DNA of 64,000 nucleotides from assembly GCA_035509415.1 (NCBI GenBank), contig DATJLQ010000007.1, forward strand, positions 1-64,000, given 5' to 3'. Each line of letters opens with the position of its first letter. The first letter of the stretch is position 1. Positions 15,681 to 25,142 of this stretch are shown one piece after another. The notes under the pieces are model-generated. The model made no database searches. It was not told the origin of the DNA and was given only the letters and a program-made list of their open reading frames with translations. Both the position numbers and the translations under genes were made by a program. The stretch comes from DATJLQ01 sp035509415. Lineage in GTDB: Bacteria > Pseudomonadota > Alphaproteobacteria > JACZXZ01.

Positions 15681-16835
15681 ATGCCGAGCCGCGACAACGA
15701 CCCCTATTTCCGCCATCTGCGCCGCGTCGTCGACGAAAGCGATCCTGCGCTTTCGGACGACGCGAAGTCGCGCGCCTGGGCCGAGGGCGAGCGAGTCCAC
15801 GCCGAGGTGCTGGCGCCGTTGAAGCTCGCGGGGCGCACGATCCTGCTGGTGGGTGGGGCGGGCTATATCGGGACGCCGCTCACGGCGGCCTTGCTCGAGC
15901 GCGGCTACGGGGTCGTGTGCCTCGATTTGCTGCTCTACCGCAACCAAGCGTGCGTCACGCCGTTTCTCGGCCATCCACGTTATCGCTTCGTGCGCGGCGA
16001 TCTCGCCGACGCGGCCGCAATCGAGCGCGCGCTCGAGGGGGTGAGCGACGCGATCCTGCTCGCGGGCCTGGTCGGCGACCCCATCACCGCGCGTTATCCC
16101 GAGCATGCCCAGGCGATCAACGACGAGGGCATGGCTTCGCTGATCGCGCGGCTCAAGGGGCGCGGGCTCAACAAGCTCGTGTTCGTCTCGACCTGCTCGA
16201 ACTACGGCGAAATTCCCGCCGACGCCACGGCGGACGAGGAATTCCCGTTGAAGCCTCTCTCGCTCTACGCCAAGGCCAAGGTGCGCATGGAGGGCCTCGT
16301 GCGCGACGCGCGCGGCAACGCGGACTATTGCGCGACCGTGTTGCGTTTCGCGACCGCCTTCGGCCTCTCGGGCCGCATGCGCTTCGACCTCACGGTGAGC
16401 GAGTTCACGCGCGACCTGTTCGCGGGCCGCACCCTCGAGGTCTACGACGCCGATACCTGGCGCCCCTATTGCCATGTGCGCGATTTCGCGCGCGCCCTCA
16501 TCCGCGTGCTCGAGGCGCCGCGCGCGGACGTGGCCTTCGAGGTGTTCAACGCGGGCGGCGACGTGAACAATTTCACCAAGGGCATGATCGTGGACGCGGT
16601 GCGCAAAGAGCTGCCGCGGGCGCAGTTCAAGTTCGTCGAAGGCGGGCGCGACCGGCGCAATTACCGCGTCGACTTCGCCAAGATCCGACGCGTGCTCGGC
16701 TTCGAGCCGCGCGTCACGGTGGCGGACGGGATTCGCGAGCTGGTCGCGGCCTTGGGCCAGGGCTTCTTCGCCGATTACGACGACCGGCTCGATTTCTACC
16801 GCAACCGGGAAATCGCCTACCAACGCCCGCGATGA
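15681..16835 (+). CDS. NAD-dependent epimerase/dehydratase (extended SDR)
   Basis: A 384-residue nucleotide-sugar modifying enzyme. About 50 extra N-terminal residues precede the NAD loop VGGAGYIGTPL (near residue 58). The catalytic set is Ser/Thr in VSTCSNYG and the Tyr-x3-Lys in SLYAKAK. The domain ending FFADYDDRLDFYRN is uncommon. It could provide the 4,6-dehydratase or epimerase step before the LegC-type aminotransferase that overlaps its end by four bases. No canonical LegB is recognised elsewhere, so this is the best local candidate. Confidence 0.75.
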   Translation: MPSRDNDPYFRHLRRVVDESDPALSDDAKSRAWAEGERVHAEVLAPLKLAGRTILLVGGAGYIGTPLTAALLERGYGVVCLDLLLYRNQACVTPFLGHPRYRFVRGDLADAAAIERALEGVSDAILLAGLVGDPITARYPEHAQAINDEGMASLIARLKGRGLNKLVFVSTCSNYGEIPADATADEEFPLKPLSLYAKAKVRMEGLVRDARGNADYCATVLRFATAFGLSGRMRFDLTVSEFTRDLFAGRTLEVYDADTWRPYCHVRDFARALIRVLEAPRADVAFEVFNAGGDVNNFTKGMIVDAVRKELPRAQFKFVEGGRDRRNYRVDFAKIRRVLGFEPRVTVADGIRELVAALGQGFFADYDDRLDFYRNREIAYQRPR

Positions 16836-18055
16836 GCAGCATTTCTTCCAGTCCCGTGACGAAGCCGACGCTCGACTCCGCGACCGATCCTGCGGTGGCC
16901 GCCGTGCTCGCGGCGTTGCGCCAAGTGGCCGGTGCTGCCGCGAATGCGCCGATCGGCCTTCATGAGCCCGAATTCGCGGGCCGCGAATGGGATTACGTCA
17001 AATCCTGCCTCGATACGGGGTGGGTCTCGTCGGCGGGCGCGTTCGTCGACCGGTTCGAGCGCGAGCTCGCGGACTACACGGGCACGCGTCATTGCATCGC
17101 GACGGTCAACGGCACGGCGGCACTCCATCTGGCGTTGCGCTTGGCCGGCGTCGAAGCGGGCGACGAGGTGATCGTGCCGACCATCGGCTTCATCGCGACC
17201 TGCAACGCGGTTTCCTATTGCGGCGCCGTGCCTCATCTCGTCGATAGTAACGAAACGACTCTCGGCATGGATCCGGCGAAGCTCGGCTCCTGGCTCGACG
17301 AGATCGCCGAGCGTCGCACCGGCGGCGCGCTCTTGAACCGCCGCACGGGACGGCGCCTCGCGGCAATCGTGCCGATGCACACCTTCGGCCATCCGGTCGA
17401 GATCGATGCGCTCCTCGAGCTCGCCGCGCGTTGGAACATTCCGCTCGTCGAGGACGCGGCCGAATCCTTGGGCTCGACCTATCGCGGGCGCCATTGCGGC
17501 AGCTTCGGGCGTTTGGCGGCGCTGAGTTTCAACGGCAACAAGATCGTGACGACCGGGGGCGGCGGGGCGGTGCTCACCGACGATGCCGAGCTCGCGCGCC
17601 GCGCGAAGCATCTTTCGACCACGGCCAAGCTCTCGCACCGCTGGCGCTTCGACCATGACGAGGTCGGCTACAATTACCGCCTTCCGAACTTGAACGCGGC
17701 CTTGGGCTGCGCACAGCTCGAGCGCATGCCGTCCTTCCTCGCGCGGAAGCGCCGCCTCGCGGAATCCTACCGCGCCGCCTTCGCCGGCATTGCGGGCGTG
17801 CGCGTCTTCGAGGAGCCGGCCCACGCGCAGAGCAACTACTGGCTCAACGTCATCCTGGTCGAGCCTAAGCTGCGCGACCCGATCCTCGCCGCCACCAACG
17901 AGGCCGGGCTCATGACGCGTCCCGCTTGGACGCCGATGCATCGCCTCCCCATGTACGAGTCGGCGCCGCGTATGGACGATCTCTCGGTCGCTGAGGAGAT
18001 CGAGCGTCGCCTGATCAATCTTCCGAGCAGCGCGGGCCTCGCGGGCCATGACTAG
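16832..18055 (+). CDS. legC: LegC-type sugar aminotransferase
   Basis: A 407-residue PLP enzyme of the DegT family, LegC branch. PLP-binding Lys237 lies in LSFNGNKIVTTGGGG, a LegC hallmark. NGTAALHLALRLAGV and VEDAAESLGSTYRG are the PLP phosphate and ring contacts. The N-terminal APIGLHEPEFAGREWDYVKSC matches the LegC start. LegC aminates C4 of a 4-keto-6-deoxy nucleotide sugar on the way to 2,4-diacetamido sugars for legionaminic-type acids. ATG 16832 overlaps the previous stop; its own stop overlaps neuC by eight bases. Confidence 0.87.
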   Translation: MSSISSSPVTKPTLDSATDPAVAAVLAALRQVAGAAANAPIGLHEPEFAGREWDYVKSCLDTGWVSSAGAFVDRFERELADYTGTRHCIATVNGTAALHLALRLAGVEAGDEVIVPTIGFIATCNAVSYCGAVPHLVDSNETTLGMDPAKLGSWLDEIAERRTGGALLNRRTGRRLAAIVPMHTFGHPVEIDALLELAARWNIPLVEDAAESLGSTYRGRHCGSFGRLAALSFNGNKIVTTGGGGAVLTDDAELARRAKHLSTTAKLSHRWRFDHDEVGYNYRLPNLNAALGCAQLERMPSFLARKRRLAESYRAAFAGIAGVRVFEEPAHAQSNYWLNVILVEPKLRDPILAATNEAGLMTRPAWTPMHRLPMYESAPRMDDLSVAEEIERRLINLPSSAGLAGHD

Positions 18056-19262
18056 TCCGACGCCCCGGAAAGTCTGCGTCGTCACCGGCTCGCGCGCGGA
18101 ATACGGCATCCTGCGCCCGCTGCTCGCGGCCCTCAAGGCAGACCCGGGCTTCGAGCTCCGGCTCGTCGTGTGCGCGATGCATCTCTCGGCCACCTTCGGC
18201 CTCACCTATCGCGAGATCGAGGCGGACGGCTTCGCGATCGACCGCCAGGTCGAGATGGCGCCCGACGCGGACACGGCCGCCGGGGTGACGAAGTCGATCG
18301 GCCGCGGCTGCATCGGCTTCGCCGACGCCTTTGCCGAGCTCAAGCCCGATCTCCTGGTTCTTCTGGGCGACCGCTACGAGATTCTGGCCGCGGCGGCGGC
18401 GGCGCTCGTCGCGCGCATTCCGGTCGCGCACATCCACGGCGGCGAGCTCACCGAGGGCGCCATCGACGACGCGATCCGGCACGCGGTCACCAAGATGTCC
18501 CATCTCCATTTCTGCGCCGCCGAGACCTATCGCCAACGCGTGATCCAGCTCGGCGAGGCGCCCGAGCGCGTATTCACCGTGGGCGCGCTCGGCCTCGACA
18601 ATCTCGCTGCCATCCCGCTCATGAGCCGGCACGAGCTCGAGACCGATCTCGATTTCCGCTTCGGCGACCGGATGGTGGTCGTGACTTACCATCCGGCGAC
18701 CCTCGAGGCGGGCGATCCCGCGGCCGGGCTCGCCGCACTCCTCAAGGCGCTCGACCGGTTCCCCGAATTGCGCGCGGTGATCACCTATCCCAACGCGGAT
18801 GCGGGGGCGAACGCGCTCATCGACGGGATCGAGGCCTACGCCGCGCGGCGCAAGGGCCGCGTCCTCCTGGTGAAGTCGCTCGGCACCCGGCGTTATCTGA
18901 GCCTCGTGGCCCAGGCCGCCGCAGTTATCGGCAATTCGTCGAGCGGCATCATCGAGGTTCCGTCCTTCCGCGTGCCCACGGTCAATCTCGGCACGCGCCA
19001 ACGTGGCCGCCTGCGCGCGGCGTCGATCGTCGATTGCGCCGAGGAGCCGGAGGCGATCCTGCGCGCGATCCAGACCGCACTCTCGTCCGAGTTCCGCGCA
19101 GGGCTCATGGGCATGGCGAATCCCTATGGCGACGGCAAGACCGCGCCGCGCATTCTCGAGCGCCTGCGCGCGGCCGATCTCGAGGCGCTGCCGATGAAGC
19201 GCTTTTACGATCTGCCGCGCGTGACGGCGGACGCGCGCGAGACGGCGGCGGCGAATCCATGA
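18048..19262 (+). CDS. neuC: NDP-N-acetylhexosamine 2-epimerase/hydrolase, NeuC/LegG type
   Basis: A 404-residue GT-B-like enzyme that removes the nucleotide from an NDP-HexNAc and inverts C2, yielding a ManNAc-type sugar for the NeuB step. VVTGSRAEYGILRPLL at the N-terminus, LLGDRYEILAAA, HIHGGELTEGAIDDAIRHAVTKMSHLHF and GNSSSGIIEVPSF are NeuC signatures. The gene overlaps legC upstream and neuB downstream, so the three should be made together. Whether it accepts UDP-GlcNAc, a diacetamido sugar or a GDP-linked form is not visible; the PtmE-like gene points to a GDP-linked route. Confidence 0.9.
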   Translation: MTSPTPRKVCVVTGSRAEYGILRPLLAALKADPGFELRLVVCAMHLSATFGLTYREIEADGFAIDRQVEMAPDADTAAGVTKSIGRGCIGFADAFAELKPDLLVLLGDRYEILAAAAAALVARIPVAHIHGGELTEGAIDDAIRHAVTKMSHLHFCAAETYRQRVIQLGEAPERVFTVGALGLDNLAAIPLMSRHELETDLDFRFGDRMVVVTYHPATLEAGDPAAGLAALLKALDRFPELRAVITYPNADAGANALIDGIEAYAARRKGRVLLVKSLGTRRYLSLVAQAAAVIGNSSSGIIEVPSFRVPTVNLGTRQRGRLRAASIVDCAEEPEAILRAIQTALSSEFRAGLMGMANPYGDGKTAPRILERLRAADLEALPMKRFYDLPRVTADARETAAANP

Positions 19263-20332
19263 CGCGCACGCTCGTCATCGCCGAGGCCGGGGTCAATCAT
19301 AACGGCTCGGCCGAGCTCGCGCTCGAGCTCGTCGACGTCGCGGCGGCGGCGGGCGCCGACGTGGTCAAGTTCCAGACCTTCCGCGCCGACGCGCTCGTCA
19401 CGCGCGACGCCCCCAAGGCCGCGTACCAGAAGGAGCGCACTGCCGGCGACGATCAATACGCGATGCTCAAGGCGCTCGAGCTCGACCGCGCGATGCATGA
19501 GCGGCTCGCCGCGCGCTGCACGGAGAAGGGGATCGAGTTTCTCTCGACCGCCTTCGACCTCGAGAGCCTGGACCTCGTGGTCGCGACGGGCGTCAAGCGC
19601 CTCAAGATTCCATCGGGCGAGATCACCAACGGCCCGTTCCTCCTGGCCGCCGCGCGCAAGAAGCTTCCCATGGTGCTTTCGACCGGCATGTCGACCCTCG
19701 ACGAGATCGAGGAAGCGCTCGGCGTCGTCGCCTTCGGCCTCCTCGCGCCGTCGCAATCGAAGCCGACCCGCGCCGCTTTCGCCGAGGCCTTTCGCGCCCC
19801 CGAGGCCGCGGCGGCATTGCGCGCCAAAGTGACGCTGCTTCATTGCACCACGAGCTATCCGGCCGCGCTCGCGGACGTGAATTTGCGCGCCATGGACACG
19901 ATGGCCGAGCGCTTCGGCCTTCCGGTCGGCTATTCCGACCACAGCGAGGGGATCGAAGTGGCGCTCGCGGCGGTGGCGCGCGGGGCCACCACCCTCGAGA
20001 AGCACTTCACGCTCTCGCGCGATTTGCCGGGCCCGGACCACAAAGCCTCCCTCGAGCCCGCCGAGCTCAGGGCGATGATCGCGGGCATCCGGCGCGTCGA
20101 GGCGTGTCTCGGCAGTGCCGCCAAGGCGCCGACCGCGGCCGAGCGTCCGATGCAGGGGATCGCGCGTCATAGCCTCGTCGCCGCGTGCGCGATCGCGGCG
20201 GGCGAGGTGTTCAGCGAAAGGAACCTCGCCTCGAAGCGGCCCGGCACCGGCCTTTCGCCCATGGGCTATTGGGACCTGCTCGGCCGCCGCGCCGCGCGCG
20301 CCTACGCGCCCGACGAGCTGATCGACCAATGA
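19259..20332 (+). CDS. neuB: N-acetylneuraminate/legionaminate synthase, NeuB1
   Basis: A 357-residue PEP-condensing synthase. The TIM-barrel NeuB domain starts LVIAEAGVNHNGSAELA and includes VKFQTF, STAFDLESLDLV, KIPSGEITN and GYSDHSEG. A C-terminal antifreeze-like SAF domain (about 300-357, RHSLVAA...GEVFSERNLASKRPGTGLSP) closes the active site of the partner subunit, as in complete NeuB. It makes a nine-carbon 2-keto acid from a ManNAc-type sugar. ATG 19259 overlaps neuC by four bases. A second, SAF-less synthase lies at 31793. Confidence 0.92.
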   Translation: MTRTLVIAEAGVNHNGSAELALELVDVAAAAGADVVKFQTFRADALVTRDAPKAAYQKERTAGDDQYAMLKALELDRAMHERLAARCTEKGIEFLSTAFDLESLDLVVATGVKRLKIPSGEITNGPFLLAAARKKLPMVLSTGMSTLDEIEEALGVVAFGLLAPSQSKPTRAAFAEAFRAPEAAAALRAKVTLLHCTTSYPAALADVNLRAMDTMAERFGLPVGYSDHSEGIEVALAAVARGATTLEKHFTLSRDLPGPDHKASLEPAELRAMIAGIRRVEACLGSAAKAPTAAERPMQGIARHSLVAACAIAAGEVFSERNLASKRPGTGLSPMGYWDLLGRRAARAYAPDELIDQ

Positions 20333-20343
20333 TTTCGAGCCCC

Positions 20344-21558
20344 TCAATCGCGCGGCTTTGCGCCGTCGGAATAAACCGCGTCGCCGAGGAGGGCCCGCGC
20401 GGCCGTGAGCGCCGTGGGCTCGCGCGAGGCGCCGGGGCGGGCGAGGAAAGCGCGCGCATAGGCGTCGTAGGCCGCGTCGTCGAGCGTGGCCCAATCGCGC
20501 GGCAACGCGGGCTCGGCCATGTCGAGCCGCGGCGCGCCGAGCCAGCTTGCGAAGCGCGCGATCGTGACGCCGTAGGGAGTCGCTTCCATCGCGGCGCCCG
20601 CGAGCAGCAGCACCGGCTTCCGGAACGCGACCGCGAAGCCGAGCGAGGTCGAGCAATGGGCGAGCACGAGACGCGCCCCCCGTACGAGCGCCGCCGTGCG
20701 GCCTTGCGCGATCTCGCGCCCGCCGAAGAGCTCGGCGGACCCGTAGCGCGCCTTGGGATGGGCGGCCACGACGACGTTGAGCCCGGTCTCGCGCTCGATG
20801 CGGTCGAAGGCGTTGCGCAGCAGCTCGAAATAGCGCTCCGGTGCGATGGGCGGCGGCGCCGCGCCGATGAGCGCGAAATCGGGATGGGATACGAACATCT
20901 CATCGAGGAACACGGCATAGGCGCCGTCGGGTGCGGGCTCGGGCCGCGCCATCTCGGCGCGCGCGAGGCCCATGTCGAAGCTCTCGACGTCGACCACGCG
21001 CGCGCGCGCGGGATGGGGGAAATGGGCCGTAAGCGCGCCGGGCGCATCCCCCGCCTTGAGCCAGATTGCCGGTGCGGCGAGTGCCGCGTAGCCGAGATCC
21101 CGGTCGAAGCGCCGGCACGCGAAACGCTTTGCGAGATGAGCCCAAAGGAGCGCATCCTGCGCGCGCGCGTGGAGATATTCATCCATGCCGCGCGTCGTCT
21201 TCCAGGGGCGGCGATGGAAAGTCGGGAGGGCGCCTTGGGTGAAGACCGCGTAGCGCACGCCCTTTCGCGCGAAGAGCCGGTAGAGCCAGGCGCTCTCATG
21301 ATTGAGCGCCACGTCGGCCAGGACCGCGTCATGATCGGTGAGGCGCGCGAGATGGCTTTCGGCCGCCGCGACCGTTTGAGGCCGCACGGTGCTGGGGAAG
21401 AGAGGGGCTGCGGCCCCATCGACCGTGAGGCCGACCGGCCCATGGAGCTCGACGATCTCGACCTCGAGCCCGCGGCGCCGTGCCTCGTCGAGGCCGAGAC
21501 GGGCCCAATCCCGCTCGGCGAACACGCCGCCATAGACGAAGACGATCCGGCTTGCCAT
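20344..21558 (-). CDS. Putative GT-B-like surface-glycan protein, unknown
   Basis: A 404-residue protein on the opposite strand inside the NulO locus. No family is recognised with certainty. The N-terminus ASRIVFVYGGVF is a Rossmann start. PERYFELLRNAFDRIERETGLNVVVAAHPKA and LVRGARLVLAHCSTSLGFAVAFRKPVLLLAG match the donor half of GT-B enzymes such as capsule or sialyltransferase-like proteins. ATG 21558 is preferred because the Rossmann strand follows at once; upstream ATGs at 21597 and 21636 would add residues without domain features. It converges on neuB1 with an 11-base gap. A role as NulO transferase is possible but unproven. Confidence 0.5.
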   Translation of the reverse strand: MASRIVFVYGGVFAERDWARLGLDEARRRGLEVEIVELHGPVGLTVDGAAAPLFPSTVRPQTVAAAESHLARLTDHDAVLADVALNHESAWLYRLFARKGVRYAVFTQGALPTFHRRPWKTTRGMDEYLHARAQDALLWAHLAKRFACRRFDRDLGYAALAAPAIWLKAGDAPGALTAHFPHPARARVVDVESFDMGLARAEMARPEPAPDGAYAVFLDEMFVSHPDFALIGAAPPPIAPERYFELLRNAFDRIERETGLNVVVAAHPKARYGSAELFGGREIAQGRTAALVRGARLVLAHCSTSLGFAVAFRKPVLLLAGAAMEATPYGVTIARFASWLGAPRLDMAEPALPRDWATLDDAAYDAYARAFLARPGASREPTALTAARALLGDAVYSDGAKPRD

Positions 21559-21635
21559 CGCGCGCGAGCCCCCGAGGACGCATGCCGCGCCCGTCATATC
21601 GCACTCTCCGTGCGCCGCGCCAGGGGAATTCGGCA

Positions 21636-23474
21636 ATGAGGAACCGGCTCGCCGGCTATGTCGCCTTCGCGCGCCAATGCGCGACGCTGCTCGCCGACAA
21701 CAAGGCGATCTTCGCCGTCTTCCTCGTGGTGTCGCTCCTGGGGGCGCTCACCGAGGGCCTCACCATCTCGCTCCTGGTGCCGATCCTCGACAACCAGGGC
21801 GGCCAGGGCTCGTTCGCCGGCGTTCCCTATTTCGGCGCCATCGCCGGCCTGTTCGGCGAGGTTTCGCCGAGCGAGCGCATCGAGATCGCCGCGATCGCGA
21901 TCGCGGTCCTGATCGTGCTCCGGAACCTGCTCCAATTCTCGGTCGACGCGTTGAGTGCCGTGATCCCGCTGCGCCTCCAGGAGAATTTCGCCAACCGCGG
22001 CTACCGCGCGCTGATGGAGGTCGAGATCGGCTTCATCCACGCGCGCGAATACGGCGTGCTGTTCAACGGCGTGAGCGGCTGGGCCAAGGGTGTCACGATG
22101 CTGCTCACCAACGTCGCGACCGTGGTGTGGGGAGCGCTCATCGTCGCGATCTACCTGGTCATGATGCTCGCGATCTCGGTGCCGCTCACGTTGCTCTCGA
22201 TCGCGTTCATGGGCGGAATGTCGCTGGTGCTGCGCTGGCTGACCTCGGGGCCGCTCCGGCGCGCGGGCAAGCGCTCGAACGACGCGGTCGGCCGGGTCAA
22301 CCAGCTGCTCATGGAATCGGTGGGCGGGATGAAGGTGATCCGCCTCGCGAGCGCCGAGACGACCATGATCGGCGCGTTCGGCGCCGCGGTCAGGAACTCG
22401 CTCGAGGCCGAGCGCGGGGCGGCCAAGATCCAGGCGACCGTCCAGCCCGTGATGACGGCGGGCGCGGGACTGTTCATCTGCGCGCTCCTGCTTGGGAACG
22501 CGGCCTTCAACGCGTCGAACCCGAACGCCTGGGTCGGCTCGATCCTCCTGTTCCTGTTCCTGCTCTACCGCCTGGTGGGACCGATCGGCAACATCAACGG
22601 CGCGCGCGCGCGTATCGTCAAATACATCCATTCCTTCGACATGCTCAACGAATTCTACCGCGAGACCGCGGCGGCGCGGCAGCCCAACGGCACGCGCGCC
22701 TTCGAGGCCTGGCGCCGCGACATCGCGTTCGACCGCGTTTCCTTCGCCTACGCCAAGGCGGACGCGCCCGCGCTCCACGACGTCTCGACGCGCATCGAGC
22801 GCGGCACGATGGTCGCGATCGTCGGCCCGTCGGGGGCCGGGAAGACAACCTTCATCTCGCTGCTCGCGCGCCTCTACGACCCGCGGGAGGGGAGCGTGCG
22901 CATCGACGGCACCGACCTCCGCGAATTCGACGTGCGCGGCTGGCGCCACCATTTGGCCGTGGTGACCCAGGACACCTTCATCTTCAACGACACCGCCGCG
23001 CGCAACATCGCGTTCGGGCGCGAGAACGCGACCCTCGACGAGATCCGCAACGCGGCCCGGCTCGCGGCCGCGGACGAGTTCATCGCCGGCATGCCCGAGG
23101 GCTACGACACGGTGCTCGGCGATCGCGGCGTGCGCCTTTCGGGCGGTCAGCAGCAGCGCATCGCGATCGCGCGCGCGGTGCTCGCGAACCCGGACCTATT
23201 GATCCTCGACGAGGCCACGAGCCACCTCGATACCTTCACCGAGCGCGCGATCCAGGACGCGATCGATCGTGTGTCGCGCGAATGCACCGTGGTGGTGATC
23301 GCGCACCGCCTCTCGACCGTGCGCCGCGCCGACAAGGTGATCGTGATGGAGGGCGGACGCATCGTCGAGGAGGGATCGCACAAGGCGCTCATGGCGCGCC
23401 GCGGCCTCTATTGGGAGATGGTCGAGCATCAGCGCTTCGACATGTCGGACGAAGCGAGCGCGGCGTCGGCATGA
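21636..23474 (+). CDS. ABC exporter/flippase with fused membrane and ATPase domains (MsbA/PglK type)
   Basis: A 612-residue half-transporter. About six membrane helices occupy residues 20-320. The ATPase has Walker A GPSGAGKT (398-404 region), the signature LSGGQQQRIAIARAV, Walker B LLILDEATS and an H-loop VIAHRLSTV. Such proteins dimerise and flip lipid-linked glycans (PglK) or lipid A core (MsbA). No Wzx, Wzy or Kps-type transporter is seen in the locus, so this may be the dedicated flippase for the glycan. ATG 21636 lies 77 bases from the divergent gene at 21558. Confidence 0.85.
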   Translation: MRNRLAGYVAFARQCATLLADNKAIFAVFLVVSLLGALTEGLTISLLVPILDNQGGQGSFAGVPYFGAIAGLFGEVSPSERIEIAAIAIAVLIVLRNLLQFSVDALSAVIPLRLQENFANRGYRALMEVEIGFIHAREYGVLFNGVSGWAKGVTMLLTNVATVVWGALIVAIYLVMMLAISVPLTLLSIAFMGGMSLVLRWLTSGPLRRAGKRSNDAVGRVNQLLMESVGGMKVIRLASAETTMIGAFGAAVRNSLEAERGAAKIQATVQPVMTAGAGLFICALLLGNAAFNASNPNAWVGSILLFLFLLYRLVGPIGNINGARARIVKYIHSFDMLNEFYRETAAARQPNGTRAFEAWRRDIAFDRVSFAYAKADAPALHDVSTRIERGTMVAIVGPSGAGKTTFISLLARLYDPREGSVRIDGTDLREFDVRGWRHHLAVVTQDTFIFNDTAARNIAFGRENATLDEIRNAARLAAADEFIAGMPEGYDTVLGDRGVRLSGGQQQRIAIARAVLANPDLLILDEATSHLDTFTERAIQDAIDRVSRECTVVVIAHRLSTVRRADKVIVMEGGRIVEEGSHKALMARRGLYWEMVEHQRFDMSDEASAASA

Positions 23475-24466
23475 CCGCATTTCCGAAGCGCGCCGCCGTC
23501 ACCACGGCGCCGTTCGGCGCCCTCGACCCCGCGCCCCTCGAGCTCGCGGCGGCGGCGGGTGTCGCGCTCACGCTCAATCCCTACGGCCGGCGCCTCCAGG
23601 CGCACGAGGTCGCGGGCTTCCTCAAGGATCATCCGGTCGTGATCGCGGGCACCGAGCCGCTCAACGAAGCGGTGATGGACGCGTGCCCGGGGCTCAAGGC
23701 GATCTGCCGGGTCGGGGTCGGCCTCGACAGCGTGGATTTGAGTGCCGCGCGGCGGCGCGGCATCGCCGTCTCCTACACGCCCGACGCGCCCTCGACCGCG
23801 GTCGCCGAGCTCGCGGTCGGCCTCATTCTCGATCTCTTGCGCGGCGTGGCGCCCGCGGACCGCGCGCTGCGCCAGGGCGAATGGACGCGCACGACCGGCG
23901 CGCGCATCGCCCGCTCGACCGTGGGCGTGCTCGGCGTGGGACGCATCGGGCGGCGCGTCATCCACCATCTCCTCGGCGGATTCCCGGGCGTGCGCGTTCT
24001 CGCGCACGATCTCAATCCCGACCTGTCCCTCGACGGCGTCGAATGGGTCGACAAGGAGACGATCTATCGCACGGCGGACGTCGTCACCGTGCATCTGCCG
24101 CTCACCGCCGCGACCAAGGACCTGATCGGCGCGCGCGAGCTCGCCGCGATGCGGCCCTCGGCGGTGCTGGTGAACACGGCGCGTGGCGGCATCGTGAACG
24201 AGCGGGACCTTGCCGCGGCGCTTGCCCAAGGCGTCATCCAGGCCGCGGCGATTGACGTTTTCGAGCACGAGCCCTACAAGGGCCCGCTCGCTCAGTCGCC
24301 GCGTACGCTCCTGACCTGCCACATGGGCTCGATGACCGCCGATTGCCGCGCCCAGATGGAGACGGAGGCGATGCGCGAGGCGATCCGCTTTCTCGCGGGC
24401 GAGCCCTTCGCGTCGCCGGTACCGGACGAGGAATATGCCATTGCCGAGCAGCTTCACCGGGCTTGA
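23471..24466 (+). CDS. D-2-hydroxyacid dehydrogenase (phosphoglycerate dehydrogenase-like)
   Basis: A 331-residue NAD-dependent enzyme of the D-isomer family. The NAD loop is GVLGVGRIGRRV (about 154-165). Substrate and catalytic regions are VGVGLDSVDL, VNTARGGIVNERDL (Arg) and CHMGSMTADCR where the His is in TCHMGS. It would oxidise or reduce a 2-hydroxy/2-keto acid. In front of a HAD phosphatase, an SDR, a cytidylyltransferase and an aminotransferase, it may help make a non-sugar or ulosonate-derived decoration. Four-base overlap with the ABC gene. Confidence 0.8.
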   Translation: MTAFPKRAAVTTAPFGALDPAPLELAAAAGVALTLNPYGRRLQAHEVAGFLKDHPVVIAGTEPLNEAVMDACPGLKAICRVGVGLDSVDLSAARRRGIAVSYTPDAPSTAVAELAVGLILDLLRGVAPADRALRQGEWTRTTGARIARSTVGVLGVGRIGRRVIHHLLGGFPGVRVLAHDLNPDLSLDGVEWVDKETIYRTADVVTVHLPLTAATKDLIGARELAAMRPSAVLVNTARGGIVNERDLAAALAQGVIQAAAIDVFEHEPYKGPLAQSPRTLLTCHMGSMTADCRAQMETEAMREAIRFLAGEPFASPVPDEEYAIAEQLHRA

Positions 24467-25142
24467 GCGCGGCCTCGAGGCCGCGATCCTCGATTTCGAC
24501 GGCGTCGTCGTCGAATCGACCGGGATCAAGACCGAAGCGTTCCGCGCGCTGTTCGCCGATTTCCCCGCGCGCGTCGACGCGATCGCGGCCCTCCACCAGC
24601 GCCATGCGGGCGTCGACCGCTACGCCAAGTTCGACATGATTTATCGCGACATTCTCGGCCTGCCGCTTTCGGCCGAGACGCGGCGCGCGTTGGGCGAACG
24701 CTTCGCGCGTTTGGTCGAGGAGCGGGTCGTCGCCTGCCCGATGGTCGTCGGGGCCGGCGAGCTGCTGGCTTCCCTCGAGGGGCGCGTGCCGGTCGCAATC
24801 GCCTCGGCGACGCCCCAGGCCGAGATCGAGCGCATCGTCGCCAAACGCGGGCTCGGGCGATTCTTCGCCGCGGTACGCGGAAGCCCGCCGGACAAGACGG
24901 GCATCGTGCGGGCACTCCTGGCCGAGCGGGGCTGGAACCCATCGGCGACGCTCATGATCGGGGACGCGATCGCGGATTTCGAGGCGGCGCGCGCGAGCGG
25001 CCTCGCCTTCATCGGCCGCGCCGTGCCGGGCGAGCGCCATCCGTTCCCGGACGGCGTCGCGGTGGTCGACGATCTGACCGGCCTCGCCGCGACCCTTCTG
25101 GGCGATGCGCGCGGCACCATGCGCGCGAGGGCGATTTCATGA
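24435..25142 (+). CDS. HAD-family phosphatase/mutase
   Basis: A 235-residue haloacid-dehalogenase enzyme. Motif I is LDFDGVVVES (about 18-27) with both aspartates, motif II is IASAT, and motifs III/IV are KTGIVRALL and MIGDAIADFEAA. A helical cap lies between motifs I and II, as in phosphoglycolate phosphatase or beta-phosphoglucomutase. It overlaps the dehydrogenase gene by 32 bases and the next SDR by four. It probably removes a phosphate from an intermediate in the local pathway; substrate unknown. Confidence 0.8.
   Translation: MPLPSSFTGLERGLEAAILDFDGVVVESTGIKTEAFRALFADFPARVDAIAALHQRHAGVDRYAKFDMIYRDILGLPLSAETRRALGERFARLVEERVVACPMVVGAGELLASLEGRVPVAIASATPQAEIERIVAKRGLGRFFAAVRGSPPDKTGIVRALLAERGWNPSATLMIGDAIADFEAARASGLAFIGRAVPGERHPFPDGVAVVDDLTGLAATLLGDARGTMRARAIS

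Noticed and set aside
14964..16823. Minus-strand frame of 619 codons over the NeuA and SDR genes
   Set aside because: Antisense of two well-supported genes; composition typical of GC-rich shadows.
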